This document shows positions 63,498-64,000 of a stretch of 64,000 nt of DNA, piece after piece; the stretch's first letter is position 1; every line of letters begins with the position of its first letter. The notes under the pieces are model-generated. The model saw nothing but the letters and a program-made list of their open reading frames with translations, did no database searches and had not been told where the DNA came from. The DNA is from Bin55 sp965116055. GTDB lineage: Bacteria > Pseudomonadota > Gammaproteobacteria > Pseudomonadales > Azotimanducaceae. The DNA lies in NCBI GenBank assembly GCA_965116055.1, contig OZ220466.1:496001-560000 (forward strand), read 5' to 3'. The position numbers and the translations under genes are program-made.

Positions 63498-64000
63498 TTG
63501 AATGGACTGGCAGCAGCGACAAGTCCGTACCTGCGACTATTTGCCGACAGCCCGGTGAATTGGCACGAGTATGACCGCGACCTATTCATTCGGGCTCGCT
63601 CAGAACGCAAAACCTTACATGTATCTCTCGGTCGATACCTCAGCTCCCGCACGCCTCTCGAAGTTCGCTTTTATGCGCGTGATTTCGTAGGGGAAACGCT
63701 GAACGATGCGTTCATTAACGTCAAGATTGATGTTGACGAACGCCCCGAGCTCGAACGGCTCTTCACGATCGCGTACGAACCTGTTGAGCAGCAAGGCAGT
63801 GTGCCGACCATTGAGATATACCCAGCGACGATTTTTGTGGATGCTCAACGATTAACCATGACAGCCCCGTGCTACTACTTCGGTGTCGATCCCTACGACG
63901 AAGGTTCCACGCGGCTGATGTATGCGTCGAACGAGATTTTGAATTTGCATCTTCTTCACGGAACGATTGAAGCGAATGCTGGCTTAACGCTACTCCTTGA
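63498..64000 (+). CDS. DUF255 (YyaL-like) protein, N-terminal part
   Basis: A frame open from TTG 63498 to the window end. The beginning, LNGLAAATSPYLRLFADSP and NWHEYDRDLF, matches the start of DUF255/thioredoxin-domain proteins (usually MNRLAxETSPYLLQHADNPV). IKIDVDERPELERL also has its usual place. The SACHWC-type Cys pair is absent (GRYLSSRTPLEVRF instead), and the middle of the domain is divergent. It diverges from rppH. The rest of the gene lies outside the window, so the call is provisional. Confidence 0.6.
   Translation, partial: MNGLAAATSPYLRLFADSPVNWHEYDRDLFIRARSERKTLHVSLGRYLSSRTPLEVRFYARDFVGETLNDAFINVKIDVDERPELERLFTIAYEPVEQQGSVPTIEIYPATIFVDAQRLTMTAPCYYFGVDPYDEGSTRLMYASNEILNLHLLHGTIEANAGLTLLL

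Overview
The window looks like chromosomal DNA of a free-living or host-associated gammaproteobacterium with roughly balanced base composition. The evidence is the run of conserved genes near the right end (rppH, ptsP, then lgt, thyA, folA), the fau-rpiA neighbourhood at the left end, and a tkt-pgk pair diverging from metK. It is an aerobe: there is a caa3-type cytochrome c oxidase with a cytochrome c domain fused to subunit II. Many genes appear to start with TTG, including metK, thyA and folA.

Layout. 1-8.9 kb: end of fau, def, rpiA; a CmcJ-type oxygenase beside an enolase-superfamily dehydratase; a GlcD-like FAD oxidase; pgk and tkt. 9.2-14.2 kb: metK and metF overlap, then a large degenerate CheA-like protein and alanine dehydrogenase. 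14.3-19.9 kb: coxB-coxA-coxC-coxD and a second GlcD-like oxidase. 19.9-26.9 kb: two tiny overlapping genes, an 1801-residue secreted metzincin with calcium-binding and FG-GAP repeats, and a membrane-anchored protein that resembles a protease prodomain. 27.3-29.8 kb: a MaoC hydratase that seems to start at ATT, divergent from a thiolase-like aldolase and a DUF35 partner.

29.9-38.2 kb holds the most striking locus: a tight eight-gene minus-strand operon. It encodes a TolQ/ExbB-like channel, two proteins that each join an ExbD-like membrane helix to a coiled coil and a von Willebrand A domain with an intact metal site, a membrane protein with PEGA repeats and a non-catalytic formylglycine-enzyme fold, a TPR lipoprotein, and three envelope proteins of unknown family. 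I know of no named system with this composition. It looks like an ion-driven envelope machine in which vWA domains replace the usual peptidoglycan-binding domain.

38.3-41.0 kb: PhyH-type dioxygenase, luciferase-like oxidoreductase, and a ketopantoate-reductase-like protein. 41.5-53.2 kb: two homologous cadherin-like autotransporters lie tail to tail. The second is much richer in G and C, is broken at two GGGG runs, and has a ten-base poly-G tract upstream that could make it phase variable. 53.7-64.0 kb: another enolase-superfamily protein, folA-thyA-lgt, an inserted plus-strand trio (NRDE protein, SDR without its catalytic residues, glycerol kinase), then ptsP-rppH and the start of a DUF255-like gene. 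No tRNA, rRNA, CRISPR array or insertion sequence was recognised.
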